Of a stretch of 64,000 nt of DNA, positions 29,332 to 38,916 are shown piece by piece. Made by a program: the position numbers and the translations under genes. The notes beneath the pieces were generated by a model. It had not been told where the DNA came from, did no database searches, and was given only the letters and a program-made list of their open reading frames with translations. Positions within the stretch are counted from its first letter, which is position 1. Each line of letters opens with the position of its first letter. Source of the DNA: G963667425 sp963667425 [NCBI: bacterium] (lineage in GTDB: Bacteria > UBP6 > UBA1177); assembly GCA_963667425.1 (NCBI GenBank), contig OY763407.1:1-64000 (forward strand), in the 5' to 3' direction.

Positions 29332-30600
29332 TTACACAAACATTTTTTCTAAACAGCCTTTTTTAACGTTCTTTAGCTTCTCTAACTCTTTTTGATGTAG
29401 AGAGATAAGATTGTCGAGATTTTGGAAGTAGGTGCCGATGCGGGATTGTTCGGCTGGAACTGGTACAGATATATCCATATTACCCAATTGCTTACCCGAT
29501 ATTTCAAGAAATGTAGAACCAGACGCATTTTTGAGTGCATATTTTTTAATAAGATGTCCAATTGACAAGAAGAAATATGGATTATTATCACCTTTTATAA
29601 CTAAAGACTGAAATCCTTGATTAGTTGCTCCATCTTTTGTTAAAATAGCCATATCCCCGATACCCGCACGACTTGTAAACAGAACAGTTCTATTTGCAGG
29701 AAGAATTCTTGCAGAACTTTTCTCTAAGCCCAACTTAGTTATCTTCCTTTGACTTCCCATTGCATAAATCTCATCTCCAATCTCAGTAGGAGAGTACCAA
29801 TCAATATTCCCATTCCAATATTCAGAAACCATCGTGCTTGGAGTACCTCCACCAATAATATCAGAAACTTCATTTAGCATAAGTATTTCCCACTTCCCAT
29901 CAAACCCCTTAAACCTAATTTCAGGAACATCAGCGCCATCTTTAGGGAACATTTTTTCGAGCATTGCCTTTTTTAGGGTTATCAGCTTGTCATGCTTCCG
30001 TTGGTGCAGTGTGATGAGCTTGTCGAGGTTTTGGAAGTAGGTGCCGATGCGGGATTGTTCTTTACTCTCACTAGGATAATTTATTACAGTATCTTTTATT
30101 GCTGTTTTGGAAATTGAAAGAACTTTTGTTCCTTGCATCAATTTCAATAGCTGATTATGATAGGCAATTGAATTCATGTAATACCCCAGAAACCCAAAGG
30201 CAAATGGTTCGGTTGGCCTGCAAGGTATTGTATGAAGCCCAGAGATAATGATTTCATCACCTAAATTTCGTATCTCAGTACACTTTCCTACTGTTTCATC
30301 TTCGGCTGCATCAGCAAGAATTATATCACCATTTTGTAATCTTGATGATTTGAATTTATTGACTAAATTATCATTTGAAATAAATGGAATCTCATCTTGC
30401 TCAACGTTTAATAATTCTCCAAATTTTATAAGAATATCACCGTAATGAACATTTTTCCCTAATCCAGAATCATAATTTAATTCAGCCCTTGATAAAGTAT
30501 TATTAGAAATACTCGAAAAAGTGTCATTAAAAGGCTTCTCTTTCCATTCTTCACTAAATCCTTTAAACCTTATCTCCGGCACATTCTTTTTCTCAGCCAT
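29332..30600 (-). CDS. hsdS: Type I restriction-modification specificity subunit S
   Basis: This 422-residue subunit recognises the bipartite DNA target. Two target-recognition domains (about residues 10-170 and 225-385) are each followed by a conserved helical spacer beginning EQSRIGTYFQNLD. Each half also opens with a PEIRFKGF segment. The two spacers are encoded by a 32-bp exact direct repeat, which could allow domain exchange by recombination. It starts one base after hsdM ends, so the two are coupled. Confidence 0.93.
   Translation of the reverse strand: MAEKKNVPEIRFKGFSEEWKEKPFNDTFSSISNNTLSRAELNYDSGLGKNVHYGDILIKFGELLNVEQDEIPFISNDNLVNKFKSSRLQNGDIILADAAEDETVGKCTEIRNLGDEIIISGLHTIPCRPTEPFAFGFLGYYMNSIAYHNQLLKLMQGTKVLSISKTAIKDTVINYPSESKEQSRIGTYFQNLDKLITLHQRKHDKLITLKKAMLEKMFPKDGADVPEIRFKGFDGKWEILMLNEVSDIIGGGTPSTMVSEYWNGNIDWYSPTEIGDEIYAMGSQRKITKLGLEKSSARILPANRTVLFTSRAGIGDMAILTKDGATNQGFQSLVIKGDNNPYFFLSIGHLIKKYALKNASGSTFLEISGKQLGNMDISVPVPAEQSRIGTYFQNLDNLISLHQKELEKLKNVKKGCLEKMFV
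29420..29451. repeat. 32-bp direct repeat within hsdS, copy 1
   Basis: The 32 bases, beginning TTTTGGAAGTAGGTGCCGAT on the plus strand, recur exactly at 30029-30060. They encode the start of the conserved helical spacer (about RIGTYFQNLD) after the second recognition domain. Confidence 0.9.
30029..30060. repeat. 32-bp direct repeat within hsdS, copy 2
   Basis: This is the exact partner of 29420-29451, encoding the same helical spacer after the first recognition domain. The copies lie 609 bp apart in the same orientation. Recombination between them would delete one recognition domain, or swap domains with another hsdS allele. Confidence 0.9.
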
Positions 30601-30601
30601 C

Positions 30602-33184
30602 TTATTCGCCTTTTAAAAATGTTTTGAACTCGGCGAGCCCTTTCATGTCGAACTCGTTGCCGGTCAGTTCGTCAATCATTGCGGCTAAGTTGTTTTCGGT
30701 TTCAGCTATCTCTTTTTCGATATCTGCGTATGTTGCGGCGTATTTGTCGGCGAGTGTCTGCACTTTTGCGGTCAGTTCATGGATAAGTCCTGTCGGCAGT
30801 CGGTTCAGTGAGTTAACTAACGGGTTAATCCATTTGAGTTCCAGGAGTTCATGCACCTGCTCATCGGTCAGCGATTCAATGGTTGTTTTGGTTTTCAGGT
30901 GCAGTGCTGCGGTTTCGGCTTTTACCTCTTTCTTTAATTCTTTTTCTTCGGTAATGAGTGCATCTGCTTTTATGATTTTTGCTTCGTAGCTCTCTTCTGC
31001 AAATGCTCCGCTTTTCTTTATTTCGGTTTGGTACTGTTTCGCCTCTTTTGCCACGGCTGCATTTACAAAGCTGTCTTTGGTGTCGTTTATGGTGTCTGCT
31101 TCTTTTTCTTCTTCGCTTAATGAGTCGAGCAATTCATCGTATTCGGCGGTAATTTCCAAAAGGCGGTTTTCTTTTTGCTTTAATTGCTGTAATTCATCTT
31201 TCAAATAGGTTTCCTGAACTAATTCAAACGGCATTATTCTACCTTTCCAGCCTTCCTGCACTTCGTGGTCTTTGCCGTTTTTCTTTTTGATTACTATGTT
31301 TGGGTCCACTGTTTTTGTGGCTGCAAATCCTTCGGTCTTTATTATTTCCAAATCGACTGCCACTTTCACCCAGTTGTCATGAAGCAGCTGGTATGCTTCA
31401 TATTTATCAATAAGCGGAATGGATTTTAAACGGGTAAATATCTCTTCGCTTAGTATTTTTTCTTCTTTCTGTATGTTTACTGCTTCCATATTCGTAATAA
31501 GCTCGCTTTTCAGGAGAGCGTCGAAATCGGCAAATGATTCGGTAAACTGGTTTGCAAATGTTTTTACATCGGTATGCCGGGTAATGGTTTTTTTTATTTC
31601 ATCAACTTTGAGTTTGGTGTGGTCGCTTGAGGATTTCATAAACAAATCGTTACGCAAACCGGGGAATGCTTCCCAATATGGGTTGAGTTCATTGATTTCC
31701 TTCTCAGGTATACCGCCAAACATGGAGGCATAGATGTCCCAGCTTTCAGTTGTTTCGGATGAATCGACATAGCGGGGAATATTGAGGTTGTATTCGTTTG
31801 CTCTTATTTCGTTACGGCTTACTACTCTTGAATATTTGGGGTTTGTTTCCCTGCCGATTACTGTATCGGCTATCCGTTTTATGTCGGATGCCCGGAGTTT
31901 GTTGTTTTTTCCTACTTTCTCGAATCCTTTAGAGGCATCTATGATTAGCACATCGTTGTTTGCCCGTTTTTGACGGAGTATCATAATGATGGTTGGGATT
32001 CCTGTTCCAAAGAAGATGTTGGCCGGTAGTCCGATAATGGTGTCAATATGGTTTGCTTCAATCAGGTTTTTACGGATGACTCCTTCTTCACCGCCACGGA
32101 ATAGTACGCCGTGGGGTAGTACAATGCACATGATGCCATCGGGTTTGATGTGATAAAGGTCGTGCAGCAGAAAGGCATAATCTGCTTTTGTTTTGGGTGC
32201 GAGTCCAAATCGTGCATAGCGGGGGTCGGTTTCTTTATGTTCAGGGTCCCATTTTTGTGAGTAGGGCGGATTGGAGACTACTGCGTCTACATAGAGCGGA
32301 TTGTATGAACTGATTTTGTCGTTTTCATCGAAATATGGCCAGTCGTCTTCTAATGTGTCTCCGTTACGGGTTATGATGTTGCCTGGTAAAATTCCCCGCA
32401 TAACCAGATTCATACGGGTGAGGTTGTAGGTGTTCTGCTTTAGTTCCTGTGCGTAGTATTTGATGTTGTTTTCGTCGTCGATGTGTTTGGCGACGCATTG
32501 ACCTATGTTAATGAGCAGGGAACCGGAACCGCTTGTGGGGTCGTATATTTGAATTTCTTTTTTATCTTTTAGATGGTAGGCTGTAATTTCGGACATTAAT
32601 AGTGATACTTCGTGTGGGGTATAAAATTCGCCTGCTTTTTTTCCGGCATTGGCGGCAAACTGGCTTATCAGATATTCATAGATGAAGCCTAGTACGTCGT
32701 AATCCTGTTTTCCGTTCATTGGAATTTCTTTTATCAGATGGATTAGCTGACTTATTGCTTTTGTCTGTGAGGCTGCGTTTTCTCCGAGCTTGCTTAATCC
32801 GGTTTGCAGGGTATTAAATATGTTGTCAAATAGTTTTTTGTGAATGGTGCTTGTCAAACGAGTAAAGGCTGAGAGTGCATCTCTTACGTTGGAGATGTCA
32901 AACTTGCTGCCTATTTTGATCCATGTTGAGAAGAGGTCTTTGTATGCTATGAAGTAACCGATGTTGTTTTTGATATATTTTACTGTTTCAGTATCGTCTT
33001 CGGAGAGTGCTTTGATGTCTTCATCAGAGAAATCTTCTTTTTTAACGAACTGCAGCTCTTTGTCTGAAAGGTATTTATAAAAGATAAAGCCCAGAATATA
33101 ATCTTTGTATTCATTTGCTTCAATTTTTGATCTCATCTGGTTGGCAGATTCCCATATTTTGGCTGCTAACTGTTGCTTGTTCAT
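30602..33184 (-). CDS. hsdM: Type I restriction-modification DNA methyltransferase subunit M
   Basis: This 860-residue subunit methylates adenine at the site chosen by HsdS. An HsdM N-terminal helical domain (about 1-150) precedes the SAM-binding core with motif I DPTSGSGSLL (about 213-222) and the catalytic N6-adenine motif NPPYSQKW (about 306-313). The C-terminal 350 residues are long for the family and rich in Glu, Lys and coiled-coil helix, as in larger HsdM proteins. It is first in the hsdM-hsdS-hsdR operon. Confidence 0.95.
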   Translation of the reverse strand: MNKQQLAAKIWESANQMRSKIEANEYKDYILGFIFYKYLSDKELQFVKKEDFSDEDIKALSEDDTETVKYIKNNIGYFIAYKDLFSTWIKIGSKFDISNVRDALSAFTRLTSTIHKKLFDNIFNTLQTGLSKLGENAASQTKAISQLIHLIKEIPMNGKQDYDVLGFIYEYLISQFAANAGKKAGEFYTPHEVSLLMSEITAYHLKDKKEIQIYDPTSGSGSLLINIGQCVAKHIDDENNIKYYAQELKQNTYNLTRMNLVMRGILPGNIITRNGDTLEDDWPYFDENDKISSYNPLYVDAVVSNPPYSQKWDPEHKETDPRYARFGLAPKTKADYAFLLHDLYHIKPDGIMCIVLPHGVLFRGGEEGVIRKNLIEANHIDTIIGLPANIFFGTGIPTIIMILRQKRANNDVLIIDASKGFEKVGKNNKLRASDIKRIADTVIGRETNPKYSRVVSRNEIRANEYNLNIPRYVDSSETTESWDIYASMFGGIPEKEINELNPYWEAFPGLRNDLFMKSSSDHTKLKVDEIKKTITRHTDVKTFANQFTESFADFDALLKSELITNMEAVNIQKEEKILSEEIFTRLKSIPLIDKYEAYQLLHDNWVKVAVDLEIIKTEGFAATKTVDPNIVIKKKNGKDHEVQEGWKGRIMPFELVQETYLKDELQQLKQKENRLLEITAEYDELLDSLSEEEKEADTINDTKDSFVNAAVAKEAKQYQTEIKKSGAFAEESYEAKIIKADALITEEKELKKEVKAETAALHLKTKTTIESLTDEQVHELLELKWINPLVNSLNRLPTGLIHELTAKVQTLADKYAATYADIEKEIAETENNLAAMIDELTGNEFDMKGLAEFKTFLKGE

Positions 33185-33231
33185 GTTGTTTCGTTCCTTT
33201 GTGCGATCATTTCATTTTCGTCAACTAAGAC

Positions 33232-33260
33232 AATATAATTAGAAAAAGAATGCTAGTCAA
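33232..33260 (-). promoter_or_regulatory. Promoter of the hsdMSR operon
   Basis: On the minus strand TTGACT, 17 bp and TATATT form a good sigma-70-type promoter about 50 bp before the hsdM start. The -10 region ATTATATTGTCTTAG closely resembles that of the DUF6602 promoter. Confidence 0.65.
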
Positions 33261-33425
33261 CTAATATGTATTTTATTACGTTTAAACGATGTGATTTGTG
33301 TGGATATGATTTGGCATTATTATATATTCATCTAAAGACGGTTCAAATAAATATAATGAACTTGCTTTTCAGTAAATCATCACAATTAACTAAAAAAAAA
33401 GATGGTGTGTTATTAAATTTTGTAT

Positions 33426-34805
33426 TTAATCCAGACATTTTATAAAAGGGTGAATAACGCCGGTATATTTCGACCAGAAAGCATGCTTGAGTTTATGTGC
33501 CTGATGTATTCGGCTTTTAAATGTTTCGTGATTGCTGAAGTTTTTCCAGTCGGAAATGTCAGGGGCAAGCTTATCGAGTTTGCTAAGGTATTGGGCCCCG
33601 TATATGTAAGCTTTGGGATATCCGTTTTCCAGAATAGATGTTAATAGACTGCGATAGATAATGCTGGTTATAAGATAGCGTTTTTCCGTTTCCATGGTTT
33701 TTGCTATGGAAAGCAGAATTCCGTAGCGATTTCCGTTAAGCTCATCGGCATGTTTCAGAAGGTATGTTTCTGCGTCATCTGTTTTTCCTGTTTCGATCAT
33801 AAACTGGACATCTGTCTCGTTTAGGTTATCACTTTCCATAATACAGCTGATTTCATCCTTAATGATTTCATCCTGTTTTTCAATACCAACAACATCCAGA
33901 AGATTTTTCAAAGTGTTTACTGAATGAGAGGATTTGAACATTTTATAGAGGATTTCCTTCTGTTTTTCGTAGTTGCCCTGTTTTTTGTATATTTCCAGCA
34001 GCAGCATGTTTCGTTCATTTTCTTTAAAAGGCTCATTTTCCCTAATTTTATTAAGCCATGCGTGAGCTGTTTCAGGATTTCCGCTTTCCAGATAGACTGC
34101 GGCAATGTCAATTACTGCCGATGAGGATAATGTTTCTCTTGAAGAAACGCAGATGGTTTTAAATAACTCCGCATCTTTAATCTGGCGTGCCAGAGAGCTG
34201 ATCATTCTCAGCTTACCGTTTTTTTCATATTCGTTCTTTACATTTTCAAGCTGTTTCTGAAAAGCAGCGATCATTTTGCGGATAACAGGTTCAGGAAGGC
34301 ATTCTGCCGCACAGTCGATCAGGTTGTCACGAATGCCGTAATCATCTTTATTGTTTAATTTCAGAATTATTTCTGCAATTTTTTCTTTTTCCTCACAGCG
34401 TGAAGCATAGTATATGAAGAGTTCCTTTGCATCAAAACGGAAAATATCACCAATATTTCCACTTGAGTCGTCGCACCTTCCCAGAAAAGCATTGTCTGCT
34501 TCATAAAATGAGGCGACAAGTTTAACTCCTGTAAGCGGATTGTTGGTACTGTATTCGATATCCTGCAAAAGCATTTTAAGTTCAATGGCAAAATGTGCGG
34601 AATCTTTCCAGCCAATAAATTTTTTCTGACGCTTTAAACTTGAAAGTTTCTTTTTGAATCGCTGTATATTTTCTTCCGGTGTTGCGGTAAGGCGCTCTGT
34701 CAGATCACTGATTTCATCGTAATAAGAGGCAAGGCTGAGTAGATTATCAGCAAGAATTTCTGCTCCTAAATCAATTAGTTTTTGTCTGAGGTTTTTATCC
34801 TGCAT
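33426..34805 (-). CDS. DUF6880 family helical-repeat protein
   Basis: This 459-residue soluble protein is built of TPR-like helix pairs, with stretches such as AAVYLESGNPETAHAWLNKI and YKKQGNYEKQKEILYKMFKS. The C-terminal HAFWSKYTGVI segment fits the DUF6880 family (H-x-x-K-x-x-F-W). No catalytic motif is evident; a protein-binding role is likely. AAGGA precedes the start. It lies between the restriction-modification locus and a GRAM-domain gene on the same strand. Function unknown. Confidence 0.7.
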   Translation of the reverse strand: MQDKNLRQKLIDLGAEILADNLLSLASYYDEISDLTERLTATPEENIQRFKKKLSSLKRQKKFIGWKDSAHFAIELKMLLQDIEYSTNNPLTGVKLVASFYEADNAFLGRCDDSSGNIGDIFRFDAKELFIYYASRCEEKEKIAEIILKLNNKDDYGIRDNLIDCAAECLPEPVIRKMIAAFQKQLENVKNEYEKNGKLRMISSLARQIKDAELFKTICVSSRETLSSSAVIDIAAVYLESGNPETAHAWLNKIRENEPFKENERNMLLLEIYKKQGNYEKQKEILYKMFKSSHSVNTLKNLLDVVGIEKQDEIIKDEISCIMESDNLNETDVQFMIETGKTDDAETYLLKHADELNGNRYGILLSIAKTMETEKRYLITSIIYRSLLTSILENGYPKAYIYGAQYLSKLDKLAPDISDWKNFSNHETFKSRIHQAHKLKHAFWSKYTGVIHPFIKCLD

Positions 34806-34872
34806 AAATTTTCCTTAAATATTTTTTGTAAAGTTTCATTGGTTAATCTCAATAACTCCTGCGGTTTTCTAT

Positions 34873-35199
34873 TTAATTTCTGCCGGAATTTATTGCTTCC
34901 ATCCAGAGTCCTCTGCCAAAGAGTACAAAGCGGTATTCTTGGCCGCTTCTGGTGTATACTGCAAGCGAGTTGGGCATGACTGGTATGAAGCCGAGAAATT
35001 TTGTCCAGCATTTTTCTACAGATTCGATTTCTGATAGAGTGATTTCCGTGCTGTCTCCCTGAAAGTTCATCTTATGTGCTTCAAATATAAGGCGCTGATT
35101 TGTCATATATAGTTTGCCGCCTACTGTTTCTATTCCTTTCTGAAGGTTTGCCGGTCCTTGTTTAATTATTTGTTCGTTTGAGTTAAGCTCTGTTTTCAT
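34873..35199 (-). CDS. GRAM/PH-like domain protein
   Basis: This 108-residue protein is essentially one GRAM-type PH-like domain: GGKLYMTNQRLIFEAHKMNF, then ITLSEIESVEKCWTKFLG, then LAVYTRSGQEYRFVLFGR. Such domains bind membranes or partner proteins. There is no signal peptide. AAAAGGAG lies just before the start. It sits 67 bp upstream of the DUF6880 gene and may share its transcript. Confidence 0.8.
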   Translation of the reverse strand: MKTELNSNEQIIKQGPANLQKGIETVGGKLYMTNQRLIFEAHKMNFQGDSTEITLSEIESVEKCWTKFLGFIPVMPNSLAVYTRSGQEYRFVLFGRGLWMEAINSGRN

Positions 35200-35412
35200 T
35201 TGGTTCTCCTTTTATTATTTAAAAAGGCCTGGTAATTCTTTAAAGAATATATTCAGAGCAAAAGGTGTAGTCAAGTTATCATGGTTTTTGGATGTTTACT
35301 GATTTTAGCTGAAATCTTCTGTTTTTATAAATTTTTAATTGACAATATCGTTTAAATATATGTAATATTCTGATATTACATTTTAATATTGATGTTTTAG
35401 AGGAGTTTTATC

Positions 35413-35871
35413 ATGGGTTATGTTGAAAACAATCTTATGAATGGTGAAAATGTTGTTTATCGTGCAAAGCTTCACTGGATAATTTTTGCTTTTCCTGTTT
35501 TTTGGTTTCTGCTTTCTTTAGTTTTCTTTATTAATGAAAAGGGTACTGCCGGTTTTGGAGGGTTTTTTCTTTTTATTGCTATTTTGACTGGTATTGTTGC
35601 TTTTATTAATTTTAAGACTTCCGAGTTTACTGTTACCAATAAGCGTGTTATTGTAAAGCTTGGTTTTATTCGTAGGCAGTCGCTTGAGGTTTTACTTAAT
35701 AAGGTTGAAGGTATAACGGTTAATCAGGGTATTTTTGGAAGAATTCTTGATTATGGAACTATTTCTGTAAATGGAACTGGCGGAACAAAGAATTTTTCAT
35801 ATAAAATTAGTGCACCTCTGGAATTTAGAAAGCAGGTTCAGGAGCAGATCGCTCTGGTTGAAGGTAAGTAG
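35413..35871 (+). CDS. Membrane PH-domain protein (bPH2/YdbS-like)
   Basis: This 152-residue protein opens with MGYVENNLMNGENVVYRAKL, followed by two membrane helices (about 25-45 and 52-68). A bacterial PH domain comes after, with the family hallmark FTVTNKRVIVKLGFIRRQSLEV and an ISVNGTGGTKNF strand. The PH part should face the cytoplasm. AGGAG precedes the start. It is monocistronic and convergent with the repeat lipoprotein gene. Confidence 0.85.
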   Translation: MGYVENNLMNGENVVYRAKLHWIIFAFPVFWFLLSLVFFINEKGTAGFGGFFLFIAILTGIVAFINFKTSEFTVTNKRVIVKLGFIRRQSLEVLLNKVEGITVNQGIFGRILDYGTISVNGTGGTKNFSYKISAPLEFRKQVQEQIALVEGK

Positions 35872-35908
35872 TTCTTTTTTTCTCTTAATTTTCTTTTTAT
35901 TTCTTATT

Positions 35909-38737
35909 TTACTTTATTTTTTCAGCGATGTATGGGGAGCTTTGATTTCCTGCTGTCATTGTGCCTGTTATCATGCAGCCTGACAGGATTGTTCCTTCAA
36001 CTTTTACTTCTGCTGAGGTTGTGAATGTAAATGAGATGTTTCTGCCTGAGACGGTTCCTGTTTCTATTTGTCCTGAGTAGTTTTGCGTGCCTTCGTATGT
36101 TCCTGTCAGTTCATTTCCATTTTGTCTGAATTCATAGAATGTTTCTGTCCAGTAGGCGTTTGTCGGTTTGAATATCCATTTTCCTGTTATGTTGTCTGCA
36201 TTTTCATCGCATGCTGCCGAGAAGTCGTAGCATCCTGTGTAGATGTTTGCTTCAATGTATGGCAGTACGTTCTGATATTCTTTATTGTTTGGATATATGT
36301 TTATGTTGTAGCTTCCTTTAAATACTGTTGTGCTGTATGTTGCGGCGCCTGAATTCTGTATGCTGTATGTTGCGGTGTCGCCTGTTTCGGTTCTTATAAG
36401 TTTTATGTATCCTCTTGTCTGTTCTTGATTGTATTCCTGTGTGTTATCGGGCATTGTGCTGCCGTTCAGTTTGATTTTTCCGCTTATTTCTGCTGTTTCA
36501 AGGTTGTAGTTTTTTGTTTGATCTGATGTTATTTCAAGCGGGTTTTCAAGTGTTATTGTGTGTAGTGGAAGTATGTTCTGATATTCTTCGCCTGCGGGGA
36601 TAAATGTTATCTGATAGCTTCCTTTGTATAGTTTTGCTGTGTACTGGGCTTTTCCTGTTATGCCGATTTCTTTTGTTATATAGTCACTGTTTTCTTTTCT
36701 TGTGATTTTTATATATCCTCTTGTGTTGTTTGCATTATCAGGCATCTGTGCGTTGTTTAATTTGATTTCTCCTGAAAGCGTAGCTGTTTCAATGTTGTAG
36801 TTTTTTGTCTGTGTTGTTGTGAGGTTCAGCTCTTTTTCAATTATTGTGTCGTATGCAGGAAGCGCATTTTGATAGTCTTCTCCTTTTGGTAGAAGTGTTA
36901 TGTTGTAGTATCCTTTGTATACTTCCTTGTTGTATGTTGCGGCTCCTTTTGCTCCGAGATTTGCATATATGTAGTCTCCGGTATCTTTTCTTGCGATTTT
37001 TATGTACGCTCTTTCTTCGTTTTCGTAGTTCTCTATTGTATTATCGGGCATTTGGGTACTGTTTAGTTTGATTTCTCCGTTTAATGTTACTGTTTCTATG
37101 TTGTAATTTTTTGTTGTGCCGGTTGTTATCTGAGCATTTTCTTCAAGTTTTATACTGTATGGGGGAAGCACATTCTGGTAGTTTTCTCCTAGTGGCGAGA
37201 ATGTTATGTCATAGTCGCCTTTGTATATTTTCTGGCTGTATGTTGCGGCTCCTTTTGCTCCAAGCTGTGCATATATGTAGTCTCCGGTATCTTTTCTTAT
37301 GATTTTTATATATGCTCTGTCTGATTCTTCCTGATATTCAAGGGTGTTGTCTGGTATTGTGCTGCCGTTTAGTTTGATTTCACCGTTTAGTGTTGCTGTT
37401 TCTATGTTATAGTTTTTCGCAGTGTTGTTTTCTATGGTAAGATTTTTTTCAAGGTTTATGTTGTATGCAGGGAATATATTCTGATAGTCTTCTCCGTTTG
37501 GTGAGAAATTTATTTTGTAGTTTCCTTTAAATATTATCGCTGAGTATGTTGCTTCTCCTTTGTCTCCTATTGAGTAGTTTGCATAGTCTCCTGTGTCTTC
37601 TCTTATTATTTTTATGTAGCCTCTTGATTCTTCTTCATAGTATTCCTGCGTGTTTGCAGGAACGGTTAGTCCGTTTAATGTGATTTTTCCTGATAGTGTT
37701 ACTGTTTCAAGGTTGAAATCGAGGGTTTTGCTGGTATCCAGGATTGTTGCTTTATTTAGTGTTATGTTGTAGTAGGGGAGTATGTTTTGGTAGCTGTTGT
37801 TGTTTGCTGTAAATGAGATTTCATATTCACCTTTAAATAGTTTTAAGGAGTATGTTGCTTCTCCTTTTGCTCCAATTTCTGCAAGTATGTAATCGCCTGT
37901 ATCTTTTCTTTTGAATTTGATGTAACCTCTCTCTTCATCTTCGTAGTATTCCTGCGAGTTGTCGGGCATTTTTTGTCCGTTTAATGTGATTTTTCCTGAT
38001 ATGGTTACTGTTTCAAGGTTTATGTCTACTATTTTGTCTGCTGTAATTTCATCAAGGTTACATATTTCTTCACATGTTCCTGAATCGCTGCATATTTCGT
38101 TATCTTTACATGTTCCGCATGTTCCGCCGCATCCGTCATCTCCGCAGATTTTACCTGAACAGTTGGGTGTGCAGTTTTCATCGTTTGTCTCGTTTTCACA
38201 GTTTTCAGTGTTGTACCCCGAACATGTTTCATTACATTTGAGTTCTCCTTTGTCGTAGCCTATGCTTTTGCATGTTGCTCCGTCAAGCTCTGTTCCATCA
38301 CATTTTTCACCTGTGTCAAGCGTTTTGTTTCCGCAAAGCTCAGGGTTTGCTGTGCATCCTGTTGTGTCGTAGCCTGAGCAGTTTGAGAGGCATGAGAGTG
38401 TGCCTCCGTAGTAGCCTAAACTTTCACATGTTGCACTTCCTAGATTGGTTCCATCGCATTTGTCGGTTCCGTCTATTTCTTCGTTTCCGCATGTTTCACT
38501 TGCTCCGCACTGTGAGAGGTCAAATGTTTTGCAGTTTGATGCGCATAAGAGTGTTCCGGCGTTGAAGCCTTCTGTTTCACATGTTTTTCCGTTTAGATCG
38601 CTTCCGTCGCACATTTCATCTGCTGTGTTTACTGTGTTATCTCCGCATATCGGAGCAGTTTCTTCTTTTTTGTCTGAGCTGTCACATGCTGTAATTATTA
38701 GCATTGCTGTGATTAATAGAATTACTGTTTTTAACAT
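35909..38737 (-). CDS. Large Cys-rich repeat lipoprotein, paralogue of the protein at 22663
   Basis: This 942-residue protein begins with a lipoprotein signal (TVILLITAMLIITAC). Three CDG-type Cys repeats of about 47 residues follow (CDGSDLNGKTC, CDGTNLGSATC, CDGTELDGATC), then the CGDDGCGGTCGTC stretch. Six beta-rich repeats of about 100 residues come next, each with an L-N-G-x-x-M-P-D-N-like opening and G-A-K-G-x-A-T-Y and Y-Q-N-x-L-P motifs. The last about 100 residues form a separate lipocalin-like beta domain (GKWIFKP...GNELTGTYEG). The repeats are more alike than in the paralogue. It is probably a surface stalk or adhesin; the ligand is unknown. Confidence 0.78.
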   Translation of the reverse strand: MLKTVILLITAMLIITACDSSDKKEETAPICGDNTVNTADEMCDGSDLNGKTCETEGFNAGTLLCASNCKTFDLSQCGASETCGNEEIDGTDKCDGTNLGSATCESLGYYGGTLSCLSNCSGYDTTGCTANPELCGNKTLDTGEKCDGTELDGATCKSIGYDKGELKCNETCSGYNTENCENETNDENCTPNCSGKICGDDGCGGTCGTCKDNEICSDSGTCEEICNLDEITADKIVDINLETVTISGKITLNGQKMPDNSQEYYEDEERGYIKFKRKDTGDYILAEIGAKGEATYSLKLFKGEYEISFTANNNSYQNILPYYNITLNKATILDTSKTLDFNLETVTLSGKITLNGLTVPANTQEYYEEESRGYIKIIREDTGDYANYSIGDKGEATYSAIIFKGNYKINFSPNGEDYQNIFPAYNINLEKNLTIENNTAKNYNIETATLNGEIKLNGSTIPDNTLEYQEESDRAYIKIIRKDTGDYIYAQLGAKGAATYSQKIYKGDYDITFSPLGENYQNVLPPYSIKLEENAQITTGTTKNYNIETVTLNGEIKLNSTQMPDNTIENYENEERAYIKIARKDTGDYIYANLGAKGAATYNKEVYKGYYNITLLPKGEDYQNALPAYDTIIEKELNLTTTQTKNYNIETATLSGEIKLNNAQMPDNANNTRGYIKITRKENSDYITKEIGITGKAQYTAKLYKGSYQITFIPAGEEYQNILPLHTITLENPLEITSDQTKNYNLETAEISGKIKLNGSTMPDNTQEYNQEQTRGYIKLIRTETGDTATYSIQNSGAATYSTTVFKGSYNINIYPNNKEYQNVLPYIEANIYTGCYDFSAACDENADNITGKWIFKPTNAYWTETFYEFRQNGNELTGTYEGTQNYSGQIETGTVSGRNISFTFTTSAEVKVEGTILSGCMITGTMTAGNQSSPYIAEKIK

Positions 38738-38781
38738 TTTGTCTCCCGGAATAAATTCCTCTAATGTGTAAAAATTGTGGA

Positions 38782-38810
38782 ATGATATTTATAAGTGATT
38801 GATTTGTCAA
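38782..38810 (-). promoter_or_regulatory. Promoter of the large Cys-rich lipoprotein gene
   Basis: On the minus strand TTGACA, 17 bp and TATCAT match the sigma-70 consensus well. It lies 45 bp before the start codon at 38737. Confidence 0.6.
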
Positions 38811-38916
38811 GGAATCTTGTCGTTTCTTTAAGTTGCTGTTTATACTAGCTTTATATCTTCGGACTCTTTTTTGCTTATATTTTATTCCTTGTTTTATATT
38901 TTTCATGGAGGGTACG

